Below, in pieces: positions 30,435 to 39,444 of a DNA stretch of 64,000 nt. The stretch covers positions 1 to 64,000 of the forward strand of contig JAIOYZ010000007.1 in the NCBI GenBank assembly GCA_021740845.1, read 5' to 3'. How positions within the stretch are numbered: position 1 is the first letter of the stretch; each line of letters starts with the position of its first letter. Source of the stretch: Bacteroidia bacterium. Its GTDB lineage: Bacteria; Bacteroidota; Bacteroidia; UKL13-3. Made by a program: the position numbers and the translations under genes. The notes beneath the pieces were generated by a model. The model had not been told where the DNA came from, did no database searches, and saw nothing but the letters and a program-made list of their open reading frames with translations.

Positions 30435-32141
30435 TTAGGGTAATGGTAAATTTTTCGATTCAATTTTTAGATCTAATTCTTTGCTGTTAACACCTAGCGT
30501 TCTAGCTAAAATCCACTTTTCTAATGCTTGTTCCTTTTGGTTTAATCGGAACAAAACATCTCCCAAATGTTCAACAACCTCTGCATTATTGGGGGACAAA
30601 CTCAAAGATTTTTCAATGTAAACTTTAGCTGACTCAAAATTATTTTTTTGATATAAAATCCAACCATAAGTATCAAGATTAGAAGGATTATTTGGGTCTA
30701 ACTCAATGGACAAACGGCTCATGTTTTCTGCCTTATCCAAATCTACCAAACGTAAACTCAAAAAATAGGCATAGTTATTTAAGGCCAATGAATTTTTGGG
30801 ATCCATTGCAAGAAGGGCCTCAAAAGCAGAATCAGAAACATCAAACCTTTTAGCATAATTGGCAATATCTCCTAAATTGCTTAAAAGCTGAATCGTCATT
30901 TCTTCATTGTCTGCATTTTCTAAACCCGCTCTAGCAGATTGCAATGCCAAATCGAACTCTTTTAAATTCTTGCAAGCTAAACTATGGTACAAATACCCAA
31001 TAGGATTATTGGGGTAAATTTCAATTAAGTTAGAACAATCAGATTTCAAAAAATCGTATCGACCCAATTGTTGGTCGCAAAACAAAACTTGCTCCCAAGC
31101 TAAAAAACTTGAATTATTCTTTTCTATTGCAATTAAATATTGCTCTCTTGCTTCCTCAAGTTTCCTTTCTTGTAGAAAAATATCTCCTTTAAACAAATAA
31201 GGTTCAAAAGCATTTGGATTTGAAGCCGAAAAAAATTGAACCAATTCTTTAGATCGCTCTCTGTGCTTATCACCAAAAATTGAAGAAGGAATTAAGCGAG
31301 ACAAAACCTGCAATTTGTACTTAGGATCCATGTTTGACTTCATCCCTTGGCTTAAATTCTCAAAACACCTATCCAAATCTCCTCTTTGCTGATAATAATC
31401 TGCCAAAGAAAACGAGGCAAAACCATTTAATGGATCTTTTTCTAAAATTTGATTGTAGATAATTAAGGCTTCGGGTTGTCTTTTGTTAACCATATACAAA
31501 TCTGCCAACATGCCTTTGTATTGAAGTTCTTCAGGAAAGGCATTACTTAATTTCTCTATTTCCTTAACTGCATCTTTTAACTTGTTTTGACCCAAAAATA
31601 TTTCTTCTTTTTCTCTGCTTATTTGTTCAGTAATCCCTTGTTTCTTTTCCAATTGGTTCAAAACGGAAATAGCTTTTTGAGGTTTATTTAATTGCAAATA
31701 AAGTTGACTGAGTTCAATCAAATAATGCGATTGTTGATTTTGCTTATAGGCCAATTCACAAACCTTAGCAGCATCTTCATAGCGTTTTTCTTTTCTATAA
31801 AGTTCAATCAAAAACTTGGCATACCACTCATTAGATGAATTAAGTTTAAACGCTTTTTCTGCATAAAAAATAGTTTCATCTGTTTTCTTTTGAGCCAATA
31901 AAACAGTAGCAATTTGAAAATGAATATTCGCATTGGATGGGTCAATCTTTGCGGCAGATTTAAATTCTTTTTCCGCGTCTTCCATATTGCGAATCATTTT
32001 ATCTTTTAATCCAGCAAAAAAATAACGGTCAAAATCCATTCTTGCCTTTTCACTCAATGAATTTTCTTTGGGTTGAGCAGTCAAAAGTATTGACCAAGAA
32101 ATGGCCAAAACCAACAATAAGAAGTTTTTACAATTATTCAT
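30435..32141 (-). CDS. TPR repeat protein
   Basis: Signal peptide plus repeated TPRs (AEKEFKSAAKIDPSNANIHFQIATVLLAQKKTDETIFYAEKAF...). Confidence 0.85.
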   Translation of the reverse strand: MNNCKNFLLLVLAISWSILLTAQPKENSLSEKARMDFDRYFFAGLKDKMIRNMEDAEKEFKSAAKIDPSNANIHFQIATVLLAQKKTDETIFYAEKAFKLNSSNEWYAKFLIELYRKEKRYEDAAKVCELAYKQNQQSHYLIELSQLYLQLNKPQKAISVLNQLEKKQGITEQISREKEEIFLGQNKLKDAVKEIEKLSNAFPEELQYKGMLADLYMVNKRQPEALIIYNQILEKDPLNGFASFSLADYYQQRGDLDRCFENLSQGMKSNMDPKYKLQVLSRLIPSSIFGDKHRERSKELVQFFSASNPNAFEPYLFKGDIFLQERKLEEAREQYLIAIEKNNSSFLAWEQVLFCDQQLGRYDFLKSDCSNLIEIYPNNPIGYLYHSLACKNLKEFDLALQSARAGLENADNEEMTIQLLSNLGDIANYAKRFDVSDSAFEALLAMDPKNSLALNNYAYFLSLRLVDLDKAENMSRLSIELDPNNPSNLDTYGWILYQKNNFESAKVYIEKSLSLSPNNAEVVEHLGDVLFRLNQKEQALEKWILARTLGVNSKELDLKIESKNLPLP

Positions 32142-32156
32142 TAAGCCTATTAACGC

Positions 32157-32188
32157 AATATTCCCGGAACGATTATTCCGGGAATATT
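32157..32188 (-). terminator. Strong intergenic hairpin between the nucleotidyltransferase and TPR genes
   Basis: aatattcccggaa-cgatta-ttccgggaatatt: perfect 13-bp stem. Confidence 0.6.
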
Positions 32189-32213
32189 ATTATGATTCTA
32201 TTTCAAATAGCAA

Positions 32214-33224
32214 TTATACAATAGTTGTATAATCTCCAATACTCAAATCTTTTGCCTCACCTAAATAATGAACATGACTTCCAATCATTGCATTGTCTAT
32301 TACGGCATCCTTAATACTTGTATTGTTTTGGATTATACAATTAGATACAACGGAGTTCTCAATAACACAATTATCACCAATAGAGGCATTTGGACCAACT
32401 ATACCTTTCTTAATCTTAACATTTTTACCAATTAAGGAAGGTTGAATAATAAGTGCATTTTCAGTTTGAACAGAATCATCTACCATTTTCTCTCCTGCCT
32501 CATTCATAAAATGGAGGATTCGTGAATTTGTGAAAACAGTTGAATTTTTATTTCCACAATCCAACCATTCAGTAACTTGTCCAGGCTCAAATTTTGTTCC
32601 CTTTTGCTTCATATTCTCCAAAGCATTGGTAAGCTGGTATTCGCCTTTTTCTTTAATATCGTTATCCAATAAATATTGAAGCTCACTTCTTAAATAAGCA
32701 CCATCTTTAAAATAATAAATACCAATAATTGCCAAATCTGAAACAAATTGCTCTGGTTTTTCAACAAAATCAGTAATTGTATTCTGCTCATTTACCTTTA
32801 CTACACCAAATGGTCTAGGGTCTTCAACTTTTTGAACCCAAATAATTCCATCCTTTTCTCTATCCAAAGTGAAATCGGCTTTAAACAAAGTGTCGGCAAA
32901 AACTACCAAACAATTTCCATCCAAACTTTCTTTGGCACACATAATAGCATGTGCAGTTCCAAGAGGTTCATGTTGGTAATAAATTGAGCCTTTTGCACCC
33001 AATTTTTCTGCAACTGCAACTAATTCCTTTTCTACTGCTGCACCAAAAGAAGGTCCAATTATATAGGCCACTTCCTCAATACCAGTTCCGCAAACTTTAG
33101 ACAAATCTTCTATTATTTTTTGAACAATTGGTTTTCCAGCAACAGGAATAAGGGGTTTAGGTACTGTTAATGTATGTGGGCGCATGCGCTTTCCCATACC
33201 AGCCATAGGAACGATAATTTTCAT
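32214..33224 (-). CDS. Sugar-phosphate nucleotidyltransferase
   Basis: MKIIVPMAGMGKRMRPHTLTVPKPLIPVAGKPIV...FADTLF..., C-terminal left-handed beta-helix-like repeats (IGDNCVIENSVVSNCIIQNNTSI). Confidence 0.9.
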   Translation of the reverse strand: MKIIVPMAGMGKRMRPHTLTVPKPLIPVAGKPIVQKIIEDLSKVCGTGIEEVAYIIGPSFGAAVEKELVAVAEKLGAKGSIYYQHEPLGTAHAIMCAKESLDGNCLVVFADTLFKADFTLDREKDGIIWVQKVEDPRPFGVVKVNEQNTITDFVEKPEQFVSDLAIIGIYYFKDGAYLRSELQYLLDNDIKEKGEYQLTNALENMKQKGTKFEPGQVTEWLDCGNKNSTVFTNSRILHFMNEAGEKMVDDSVQTENALIIQPSLIGKNVKIKKGIVGPNASIGDNCVIENSVVSNCIIQNNTSIKDAVIDNAMIGSHVHYLGEAKDLSIGDYTTIV

Positions 33225-33340
33225 ATTATTTGAATTGATCTTTAATTTTACTTAACTAATTGTAGTTTTCAAGCCTGCAACCTAATATAATAGGTTAAAT
33301 TTTCAAAACCGCTTATCAACCCAATTTCTTGTTCAGTATT

Positions 33341-33772
33341 TTATTTACCTGTACTGCCATACCCACCAGTGCCGCGGCCACTTTCAGACAGGATTTCAAC
33401 TGGCTTCCATTCAATAATTTCATGTTTACTTAATATCATTTGGGCTATTCTTTCGCCATTTTTGATTTCAAAATCATCCGAACCAAAATTAATAAGTAAA
33501 ACTTTTACCTCTCCCCTATAATCCGCATCAATGGTTCCTGGGCTATTTAATACAGTAATACCATGTTTAAATGCTAAACCACTCCTAGGTCTAATTTGAA
33601 CTTCAAACCCTACAGGAATTTCCATAAACAAACCTGTAGGAATCAAGGCTCTCTGACCACTTTTTAAAACAATAGGTTCTCTTAAATATGCCATAATATC
33701 AACCCCTGCCGCATGTATTGTTTGGATTTGTGGCAATGGATGAGAGGAGACATTTCTAACTTTTACTTCCAT
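33341..33772 (-). CDS. dut: dUTP diphosphatase
   Basis: AAGVDIMAY..., RSGLAFKHGITVLNSPGTIDADYRGEVKVLLIN, NGERIAQMIL, RGTGGYGSTG. ATG at 33772 preferred. Confidence 0.95.
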   Translation of the reverse strand: MEVKVRNVSSHPLPQIQTIHAAGVDIMAYLREPIVLKSGQRALIPTGLFMEIPVGFEVQIRPRSGLAFKHGITVLNSPGTIDADYRGEVKVLLINFGSDDFEIKNGERIAQMILSKHEIIEWKPVEILSESGRGTGGYGSTGK

Positions 33773-33773
33773 C

Positions 33774-35234
33774 TTAAATTTTAATTGTTTTACGTTCAAA
33801 ATAATAACCTAGAAATATAAAAACTCCAAGTAAAACCAAACGCATTATATTACTAATAACAGTATTTGGTTCGAACCAATTTTCGGAAAATAAACTAACC
33901 CCATAGATTCCAATAGCAACACTAAAATAAGCAAATGCCCTAGATAAATTATAAGGAATTGGGTAATATTTTTGACCCCAAACATAGCCAACAACCATCA
34001 TAAAAAGGTAACAAACAAAAGTTGTCCATGCACAACCTACATATCCATATTTAGGAATCAAAATTAGGTTCAAAACAATTGTAATAACCGCACCCATTCC
34101 AGAAATTGCCGCTCCTTTTTTTGTTTGATCCGAAAGTTTATACCAAATTGAAATATTATAATAAATACCTAAGAAAATATTAGCAAAAAGTAGAATAGGC
34201 ACCACGTTTAAACCTTCTCTAAAATTTTCCCCAATAAACAATTTAAAATAATGTAAAAACAGCATCACCATTAAAAAAACAAACAAGCAAATCCAAACAA
34301 AATAGTTCATTACTTTACCATACAAATCGCGCTTTTCAGTAGTTTTAGAATGCGCAAAGAAAAATGGCTCAGCAGCAAATTTATAAGCCTGAATAAACAG
34401 TGTAATTATTATTGAGATTTTATAGTTAGCAGAATATATTCCATTCATTGCTTTAGCTTCTTCAGAGTTGGGTAAAACATACCTTAACAAAGCTCTATCC
34501 AAAGTTTCATTTATCATTCCAGCCAATCCAACCCAAATCATTGGAACAGCATAATTTAACATCATTTTCCATTGCTGATATTTAAATCCAATTCCAATAC
34601 CCATTAATTCTTGGGTCAACAATAGAGTTGTAATAAAACTCGCTAATAGATTAATGATAAACACATTGCTAATTCCTAATTCTGGGTAATAAAACGGCAA
34701 CATAATCCCGTAGGTTTTGAACCAATAAGGTGCTAATACTAATACATATAAATTAAGGAGAATATTGGTAAAAATATTGATGTTTTTGATAAGGGCAAAC
34801 CGTATAGGTCTATTTTGAAATCGCAATAATGCAAAAGGAATTGCCGAGAGGCTATCAAAAAACAAAATACCTACAGAAAAATAAATATATTCAGGATGAT
34901 AGCCATATCCTATTCCATTAGCTATTTGGTGCCCAAAAGCCAAAAATAAAACAGCAAAAATGGAGGAAGCACCAAGAACAGAAACCAAAGAATTTGCAAA
35001 AACTTGTTTGCTATTTTCCTTTTCAGCAAATCGAAAAAAAGCAGTTTCCATACCATGTGTAAGCATGATATTAAAAAATGACATGTAAGCGTAAAATTCA
35101 CTATTTACACCATATTCAACCTGGGTAAAAACACGAGTATATACAAATGCTAAAAGGAAATTTAAAAATCTCCCGGCAATAGTGCTTAATCCATAAATGG
35201 CTGTTTGGCCAGCTAATTTTTTTACCGTACTCAC
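33774..35234 (-). CDS. Oligosaccharide flippase (MATE/Wzx-like)
   Basis: KKLAGQTAIYGLSTIAGRFLNFLLAFVYTRVFTQVEYGVNSEFYAYMSF; about 12-14 hydrophobic segments. Confidence 0.88.
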   Translation of the reverse strand: MSTVKKLAGQTAIYGLSTIAGRFLNFLLAFVYTRVFTQVEYGVNSEFYAYMSFFNIMLTHGMETAFFRFAEKENSKQVFANSLVSVLGASSIFAVLFLAFGHQIANGIGYGYHPEYIYFSVGILFFDSLSAIPFALLRFQNRPIRFALIKNINIFTNILLNLYVLVLAPYWFKTYGIMLPFYYPELGISNVFIINLLASFITTLLLTQELMGIGIGFKYQQWKMMLNYAVPMIWVGLAGMINETLDRALLRYVLPNSEEAKAMNGIYSANYKISIIITLFIQAYKFAAEPFFFAHSKTTEKRDLYGKVMNYFVWICLFVFLMVMLFLHYFKLFIGENFREGLNVVPILLFANIFLGIYYNISIWYKLSDQTKKGAAISGMGAVITIVLNLILIPKYGYVGCAWTTFVCYLFMMVVGYVWGQKYYPIPYNLSRAFAYFSVAIGIYGVSLFSENWFEPNTVISNIMRLVLLGVFIFLGYYFERKTIKI

Positions 35235-35333
35235 GCGTCACAATTATAACAATAATACTTTGTGTAAAATAACAATGAAGCATGAAGGAGGTAAAATACC
35301 TTATAAACCTTTATTTTCGTTTGAATAATTTAA

Positions 35334-37163
35334 ATGAAAACCTATAAAATCAAACATATTTTTACAAAAATAGCCATTCTCTTTTTGTTGATACTATTAA
35401 ACAATTCATGTTATGGTCAGCAGGCAGATGAAGAGTTGGCGGCCCAATTTATGGGGAATAAGGAATACAGCAAGGCAGCAGATATGTATGAAAAACTGCT
35501 TAACAAGAATTCTCGTTCAATGTATTTTTACGACAACTTATTAAAGTGTTACATCCTTCAAAACGATTATAATAGTGCCAATAAACTAACAAAAAAACAA
35601 AGCAAAAGAGAACCAAGCAATTACTATTTTAAGGTTGACCAAGCATATGTTTCAAAACTTCAGGGTGATTTACAAAAATCAAAGCAACAATTTCAAGAAT
35701 TGGTTCAAACCATAACCCCAAATGAAAATAGTATTTACGAATTAGCGAAGGCCTTTGAAAAGAGAAACGAAAAAGAATTTTCAATTGAAACCTATAACAA
35801 AGGAAGGAAAATATTAAAAAGTGAAACACTATTTGCCAATGAATTAGGAAGCTTGTATGGCGAATTAAAAGAAACCAATAAAATGATTGAAGAATTTCTC
35901 AATGTTTTAGTAAACGATCCAACCTTTATTACGGAAATCCAAGGCTATTTGCAAAACACACTAGAATCTGCCACAGATTTTGAGCTTCTAAAACAAGCAT
36001 TAGTTAAGAAAAGCAAACAATACCCTGAGCGCACATCATTTTCAGAAATGTTAATTTGGATGCATGTCCAAAGAAACGAGTATAACCTTGCGTTGATTTA
36101 TGCGAAAAGCATTGATAAAAAAGGAAAAGAAGATGGAAGACGCCTAATTGAATTGGGGTTTTTAGCAAGTGCAAATGAAAAGTATGACGATGCCATTTTT
36201 ATTTTCCAACAGGTAGAGGCATTAGGAAAAGAAAAATCCTATTATTCATTGGCAAGAAATAGTTCATTGGATGCTCTCTCAAAAAAGGTTTTATCAAATA
36301 ACTATACTCAGGAAAATCTTTTAATGTTGCAAAAATCTTACCTTGAGGTACTAGAAGAATTTGGAAGAATTCCATCTACTGCAAACACACTTAAAAACTT
36401 GGCAAATTTGCAAGCTTTTTACTTAAACGATTATGAGAATGCCATCAAAAATTACGAAGAATTAATAACAATGGCTAGAATTGATAGACATCTTCAAGCT
36501 CAATGCAAATTAGAATTAGGCGATTTTTATGTGTTGAAAGGAGAGGTTTGGGATGCAATGCTATTATATGGACAAGTAGATAAAGATTTTTTAGAAGAGC
36601 CTTTGGGTCAGGAAGCAAAGTTTAGAAATGCCCGGCTAAGCTATTATTTAGGAGAATTTGAATGGGCAAAAGCTCAATTAGATATACTTAAAACAGCAAC
36701 CACTCAACTTATTGCAAATAATGCACTTGAATTATCCCTTTTGATTCAAGACAATACCGTTGATAGTATTTTAGAACCCTTACAAATATTTGCTTTAGCT
36801 GATTTAAATTATTTCCAAAAAAACGACGTTGTTGCACTTCAAAAACTAGATAGCATAAATCTTCTTTTCCCTAAACACCGCTTATCAGATGATATCTTAT
36901 TTAAAAAAGCTGAAATATATTATAGAAAAAAAGACTATTCAGTTGCAGCAAACTTTTTTCAAAGAGTGGTTGATGAACATGGTACAGATATACTTGGTGA
37001 TAATGCACTTTATAAGTTGGCTAGGATAAATCAATACGATTTAAAAAATTCAGAAACAGCTAAAAAATTGTATGAAAAATTTATTGATACCTATCCTGGT
37101 AGCTTTTACCTAACAGATTGCCGCAAACAGTTTCGATTATTAAGAGGAGATTTAATTAATTAA
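35334..37163 (+). CDS. TPR repeat protein
   Basis: Lipoprotein-like N-terminus (ILLNNSCYGQ), repeated TPR helices. Confidence 0.85.
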   Translation: MKTYKIKHIFTKIAILFLLILLNNSCYGQQADEELAAQFMGNKEYSKAADMYEKLLNKNSRSMYFYDNLLKCYILQNDYNSANKLTKKQSKREPSNYYFKVDQAYVSKLQGDLQKSKQQFQELVQTITPNENSIYELAKAFEKRNEKEFSIETYNKGRKILKSETLFANELGSLYGELKETNKMIEEFLNVLVNDPTFITEIQGYLQNTLESATDFELLKQALVKKSKQYPERTSFSEMLIWMHVQRNEYNLALIYAKSIDKKGKEDGRRLIELGFLASANEKYDDAIFIFQQVEALGKEKSYYSLARNSSLDALSKKVLSNNYTQENLLMLQKSYLEVLEEFGRIPSTANTLKNLANLQAFYLNDYENAIKNYEELITMARIDRHLQAQCKLELGDFYVLKGEVWDAMLLYGQVDKDFLEEPLGQEAKFRNARLSYYLGEFEWAKAQLDILKTATTQLIANNALELSLLIQDNTVDSILEPLQIFALADLNYFQKNDVVALQKLDSINLLFPKHRLSDDILFKKAEIYYRKKDYSVAANFFQRVVDEHGTDILGDNALYKLARINQYDLKNSETAKKLYEKFIDTYPGSFYLTDCRKQFRLLRGDLIN

Positions 37164-37166
37164 CTA

Positions 37167-37475
37167 ATGATTGTATATAATGTAACTATCAATATAGATG
37201 ATTCTGCCCACGAAGAATGGATTGAATGGATGAAAACCAAACATATTCCTGATGTAATGGCCACAGGGCTATTTATAGATTTTAAAATATTGGTTCTTTT
37301 AAGTAGGCAGGACGATGAGATTGGAAAAACCTATGCAATTCAATATAGATGCAAATCCATGATTGAATATGAAAAATACCAAAACGAGTTTGCACCTAAG
37401 CTTCAAAACGATACACAGGCGCTTTTTGGAGGCAAGTTCTCTGCATTTAGAACACTTCTTGAAGAAATAAATTAG
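37167..37475 (+). CDS. DUF4286 family protein
   Basis: MIVYNVTINIDDSAHEEWIEWMKTKHIPDVMATGLFIDFKILVLL. Confidence 0.85.
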   Translation: MIVYNVTINIDDSAHEEWIEWMKTKHIPDVMATGLFIDFKILVLLSRQDDEIGKTYAIQYRCKSMIEYEKYQNEFAPKLQNDTQALFGGKFSAFRTLLEEIN

Positions 37476-37794
37476 GAGAACTATCCTGTTTAAAAAAATT
37501 GTATCTAAAATAATTATTCCCTCAAAATATCTAAATTCCTTGTTTCATTACAAAATTACATAAATAGATATTTGCGCTATTTAAATAATTATTTTGCAGC
37601 TTAAATATGTATTTTATAAAAGTGGGTTGCGTTTTGGGTGCTTATGCAAAATTATTTTTGCTTGATTTACTGAGGTTTATGTTTTAATATAAACAAAACA
37701 ACCACTCGCGTAAATAAAAGCACCATTTATATTGCTATTTTCGATTTGCAAAAAGAAATGATAGATATTATTCCTTTAATTAAATCAAATTAGC

Positions 37795-38073
37795 ATGCGA
37801 AACCAAAATCAAACAACAAACCTTCTAGAGACCCCAATGCAAAATTTCACTTTGAAATTGGGGCAAAGGGTTACAAATAGCATAAAATTTGGAATTCAAC
37901 ATGTACTCGATTTTGCTAAATTTAGCTATTTAGCCCTAGTCCCCATTCTGCTTTTATTTGCAGTATTTGAGATAAAAAGAATATTTACCATCGACATATT
38001 TCCAGGAATTGACACTCCAATAGACAAAGCCCAATATAAAGGAAAATACCAACTAGAATTAATTGAATTATAA
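37795..38073 (+). CDS. Small single-TM protein (paralog A flanking the degenerate GT2)
   Basis: FSYLALVPILLLFAVFEIKRIFTIDIFPGIDTPIDKAQYKGKYQLELIEL; TATTTTCG at 37736 upstream. Confidence 0.65.
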   Translation: MRNQNQTTNLLETPMQNFTLKLGQRVTNSIKFGIQHVLDFAKFSYLALVPILLLFAVFEIKRIFTIDIFPGIDTPIDKAQYKGKYQLELIEL

Positions 38074-38090
38074 CTTAATAGCGAATTATT

Positions 38091-39248
38091 ATGATACAAC
38101 TATTACTAATAACAATTCAAATATTTTTGGCTTTATATATTGTTAGTACTTTTTTCTTGGTGCTAATATATTACCTTAAAAATACAAATGTTTTAAACAA
38201 ACCTAATTCCAAAAGGGTTTCGGTTTATCAAGAAAACCATATAGCAATTGTTTTTAACAACTATTCAAATGAAAATGAACTGCTAAGCCAAATTCAATTT
38301 TTAAACCAGCAAGAATATAAAAATTATTCAGCCTATTTTTTTGTAGATGGCCCAATAGTTCAAAGCAATAATTACTCTCATATTAGAATAATTAGACCAC
38401 AAACTAAAAAGTTCCAATTCTTAGGCCTATTAAACTTAGTCAAAAACTATTTTGATGAAACACCTGCTGCGGTTTTAATAATTAATAGTAGTTCAAAAAT
38501 TTCCGAAGATTTTCTGTTTAAAATGAACCAACAATTATTGCTCGGAAACCAAGTTGTTCAATGCAAAATACAGGTTGAAAATCATGATGAAATCCCCATT
38601 AACTACCAAGGTTTTGCTAAGACCTTTTTTAACCTGATTGATAGAGAGGCAATGCAAGCAAACGGACTATCAGCCACACTATGGAACCAAGGTTTTATGA
38701 TAGAAAACAAACTGTTTCAAGAGTTGAATTTTGAAAAATATCCTAAAAATGTCAAAGCTTTACAAGCAGATATTATTTCTAGATCGTACAAAATTTCATA
38801 TGAATCTGAGGCAAAAATAAAAGAAATCGGTTTGAACCAAGAAGAGTTTATTTCTAATAAGATAAGAGGCATTGACCATTATTTTTTCAACTTAAGAATT
38901 GGGTATAACCTTCTTTCTGAAGGGATTAAGAATCCTAATATTGACAAAATAATTTTTGGTTTTAACTATTTAAGACCACCAATATACTTATTGTTTATAT
39001 CCTCAGTTCTACTAGTAATTATCGATTTGTTATGGCTTCAAAACTTGCCTTTTTTTGGATGGGTAGCAGCAACAGGAATAGTTGTAAGCATAATTACATT
39101 ATTTCATCCTTTTAGAATAATGCAAATACTTAAGCCATTTACTAAATCATTAAAAGAAATTAGAAGCCAAGAAAAGGTGTTTACCAAGAAGCAAAACGCA
39201 AGCTACATTTTTAATAATTCATGTTCAACCACTATAAATAATAATTAA
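38091..39248 (+). CDS. Membrane GT2-like protein with degenerate catalytic motifs
   Basis: N-terminal TM, GT2-like layout (NNYSNENELLSQIQFLNQQEYKNYSAYFFVDG...AAVLIINSSSKISEDFLFKMNQQLLLGNQVVQC...LWNQGFMIENKLFQEL), two C-terminal TM segments. DxD, ED and QxxRW replaced. Confidence 0.65.
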   Translation: MIQLLLITIQIFLALYIVSTFFLVLIYYLKNTNVLNKPNSKRVSVYQENHIAIVFNNYSNENELLSQIQFLNQQEYKNYSAYFFVDGPIVQSNNYSHIRIIRPQTKKFQFLGLLNLVKNYFDETPAAVLIINSSSKISEDFLFKMNQQLLLGNQVVQCKIQVENHDEIPINYQGFAKTFFNLIDREAMQANGLSATLWNQGFMIENKLFQELNFEKYPKNVKALQADIISRSYKISYESEAKIKEIGLNQEEFISNKIRGIDHYFFNLRIGYNLLSEGIKNPNIDKIIFGFNYLRPPIYLLFISSVLLVIIDLLWLQNLPFFGWVAATGIVVSIITLFHPFRIMQILKPFTKSLKEIRSQEKVFTKKQNASYIFNNSCSTTINNN

Positions 39249-39258
39249 AAGCACTCAG

Positions 39259-39444
39259 TTGAACTTGGTTAATGATAATAGAAATACGATATGGTCTATT
39301 TTAAAACTCCTGTTAAAAGCTGTTTTCTTTTTGCTATTAGTGATGGAGATTAAGCATAATTTTGAAATTGATGTTTTCCAATCTTTAGACTTCCCTTTAG
39401 ACAATTTCTATTATGCAATCAAGGAAAAAATGGGGCTTCCCTAA
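39259..39444 (+). CDS. Small single-TM protein (paralog B flanking the degenerate GT2)
   Basis: LLKAVFFLLLVMEIKHNFEIDVFQSLDFPLDNFYYAIKEKMGLP shares EIKxxFxIDxFxxxDxPxDxxxY with the 37795 protein. Stop overlaps the convergent rpoN stop (CTAA). Confidence 0.6.
   Translation: MNLVNDNRNTIWSILKLLLKAVFFLLLVMEIKHNFEIDVFQSLDFPLDNFYYAIKEKMGLP

Noticed and set aside
37476-37757. Intergenic gap as a possible structured ncRNA
   Set aside because: AT-rich with no convincing stem-loops or conserved riboswitch-like core visible by eye.
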